Notes under the pieces: model-generated | The model's input: only the letters and a program-made list of their open reading frames with translations | Told to the model about the DNA's origin: nothing | Database searches by the model: none | In this document: one piece after another, positions 5,829 to 6,770 of the stretch | How the letters are laid out: every line of letters begins with the position of its first letter | Position numbering within the stretch: position 1 is the first letter of the stretch | Assembly: GCA_021820645.1 (NCBI GenBank) | Contig: JAKADJ010000123.1 | Location: forward strand, 1 to 6,770 | Direction: 5' to 3' | DNA: 6,770 nucleotides | Origin: Bacillota bacterium | GTDB taxonomy: Bacteria; Bacillota_E; Sulfobacillia; Sulfobacillales; Sulfobacillaceae | Made by a program: the position numbers and the translations under genes

Positions 5829-6770
5829 TTGCGTACTGACTACCTAAGTCGAGTAAACCAATTGCCGGACATGTGGCCGCAGATGCGGTCTTTTCTGGTA
5901 GCAAACGAGGCGGTGCATAACCTATTGTTGGGACTGTTGAGGCACTTTGTGGAGCACCCAGAAGATCGCGACGACATGGCATACGCGGGGGTTATCCGTG
6001 ACTCGAACCAAAACTTGGTCCTGACCGCGTTGCAAACCAAAGGACACAACCTGATTTTATCAGAGTCCAGCAAACCCGCCGTGTTGGAGCTCCTGGTCGA
6101 TGACCTCTACAGTCTTGGCATGGCCCTTCCGGGGGTCATCGGTCCTCAAGCCTTAAGCCAACAATTTGCTCGATTGTGGCAAAAAAAGACTCGATCTGGA
6201 CTGGTTTTAGAAGCTCATGAAAGGATCCATGAACTCACTGCAATCGCCATACCCCCGACGACCACGCCAGGAAACATGCGTCAGGCCGAAACTCGTGATG
6301 AGGACTGGATTTTAGATTGGCTGGACGCATTTGTGCGTGAAGCGATGCCACACCAGGTGTCCGATGTGGTGGCGATCACGGCTAGGAGTGTCAGGCGATT
6401 GTACCAAGCTCGCCGCCAAGCCGGATTTGCCGTGTCGGAAGTTAACGGCAAACCCGTGTGTATAGTCGGCTATGGCAATCCCACCATAACAGGGATCCGG
6501 GTTGGACCGGTCTATACGCCGCCAGCGTTACGAGGCCACGGATATGCCACTGCACTCGTTCGGCAGGTGACCCAAAATTTATTAGATTGGGGTTATCGAA
6601 AGGTTTATCTCTTTACCGACCTATCCAACCTCACCTCAAACCGCATCTATCGACGGATCGGGTACCAGCCCATTGCCGACGTGGATAGTTATGGGTTTGT
6701 GGGGACCTCACGGGAGAAGGAGGCGGTCCAGAAATCCAACCGCCCCGAGGCGCCAACTTTAACCCGGAGA
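5829..6770 (+). CDS. Two-domain GNAT N-acetyltransferase (COG3393-like), 3' end outside window
   Basis: The frame from the TTG at 5829 is open for 314 codons to the window edge with no stop. The C-terminal half is a clear acetyl-CoA-dependent GNAT domain. VGPVYTPPALRGHGYATALV spans about 225-244, with the pyrophosphate-binding RGHGYA at 235-240, followed by TDLSNLTSNRIYRRIGY at 263-279. The N-terminal half has VHNLLLGLL near residue 30, LPGVIGP, a FARLW segment and AHERIHEL. It matches the usual layout of predicted acetyltransferases with a GNAT-like N-terminal domain. The acceptor substrate is unknown for this group, so no reaction beyond acetyl transfer can be stated. Family members usually stop soon after the position of Phe290. 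Here a charged tail of at least 24 residues (...SREKEAVQKSNRPEAP...) continues to the edge. The gene is divergent from the pseudokinase gene, 185 bases away, and may share control with it. Confidence 0.88.
   Translation, partial: MRTDYLSRVNQLPDMWPQMRSFLVANEAVHNLLLGLLRHFVEHPEDRDDMAYAGVIRDSNQNLVLTALQTKGHNLILSESSKPAVLELLVDDLYSLGMALPGVIGPQALSQQFARLWQKKTRSGLVLEAHERIHELTAIAIPPTTTPGNMRQAETRDEDWILDWLDAFVREAMPHQVSDVVAITARSVRRLYQARRQAGFAVSEVNGKPVCIVGYGNPTITGIRVGPVYTPPALRGHGYATALVRQVTQNLLDWGYRKVYLFTDLSNLTSNRIYRRIGYQPIADVDSYGFVGTSREKEAVQKSNRPEAPTLTRR

Noticed and set aside
5840..6073. Minus-strand open frame of 77 codons
   Set aside because: It is antisense to the N-terminal half of the acetyltransferase, whose own frame shows conserved family motifs.

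Overview
The window looks like a piece of chromosome from a Gram-positive bacterium of moderate GC content. The evidence is a PrsW-family protease, a 14-helix DHA2-type exporter, strong AGGAGG-like ribosome-binding sites and two well-supported TTG starts. A Sulfobacillus-like Firmicute would fit, but that is an inference from general protein character, not a proven assignment. No rRNA, tRNA, insertion sequence, CRISPR array or phage gene is visible.

Layout, left to right. Bases 1-60 hold the 3' end of an unidentified + strand gene. It is followed after 25 bases by a 590-residue MFS drug-type exporter (86-1858, +, TTG start), probably in the same operon. A clear intrinsic terminator (1879-1926) closes that unit. 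A new + strand gene (1989-2924) then encodes a PrsW-type intramembrane protease with a small zinc-ribbon N-terminus. It converges, across 40 bases with no obvious terminator, on two minus-strand genes.

The minus-strand pair is the most unusual part. In transcription order these are 5643-4453 and 4158-2965, two related, co-linear proteins of 396 and 397 residues. Each has a GAF-like N-terminal half and a NarL/DesK-type histidine-kinase C-terminal half. The downstream protein (4158-2965) keeps the phospho-acceptor histidine, the N-box asparagine, the Asp-Asn-Gly motif and a glycine box. The upstream protein (5643-4453) has lost all of these and looks like a pseudokinase. No response regulator lies in the window. 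The two genes are separated by 294 bases that are free of stop codons and in the same frame as both genes.

Bases 5644-5828 form a divergent intergenic region crowded with inverted repeats and with five copies of GGTGA/TCACC. Rightward from it runs a two-domain GNAT acetyltransferase (TTG start at 5829) that is still open at the end of the window. 

How the genes may work together is inference only. The kinase/pseudokinase pair may form a soluble sensor complex whose output regulator is elsewhere. The palindromic region is well placed to control both the pair and the acetyltransferase. The PrsW protease and the exporter appear to be separate transcription units, with no visible anti-sigma factor target nearby.
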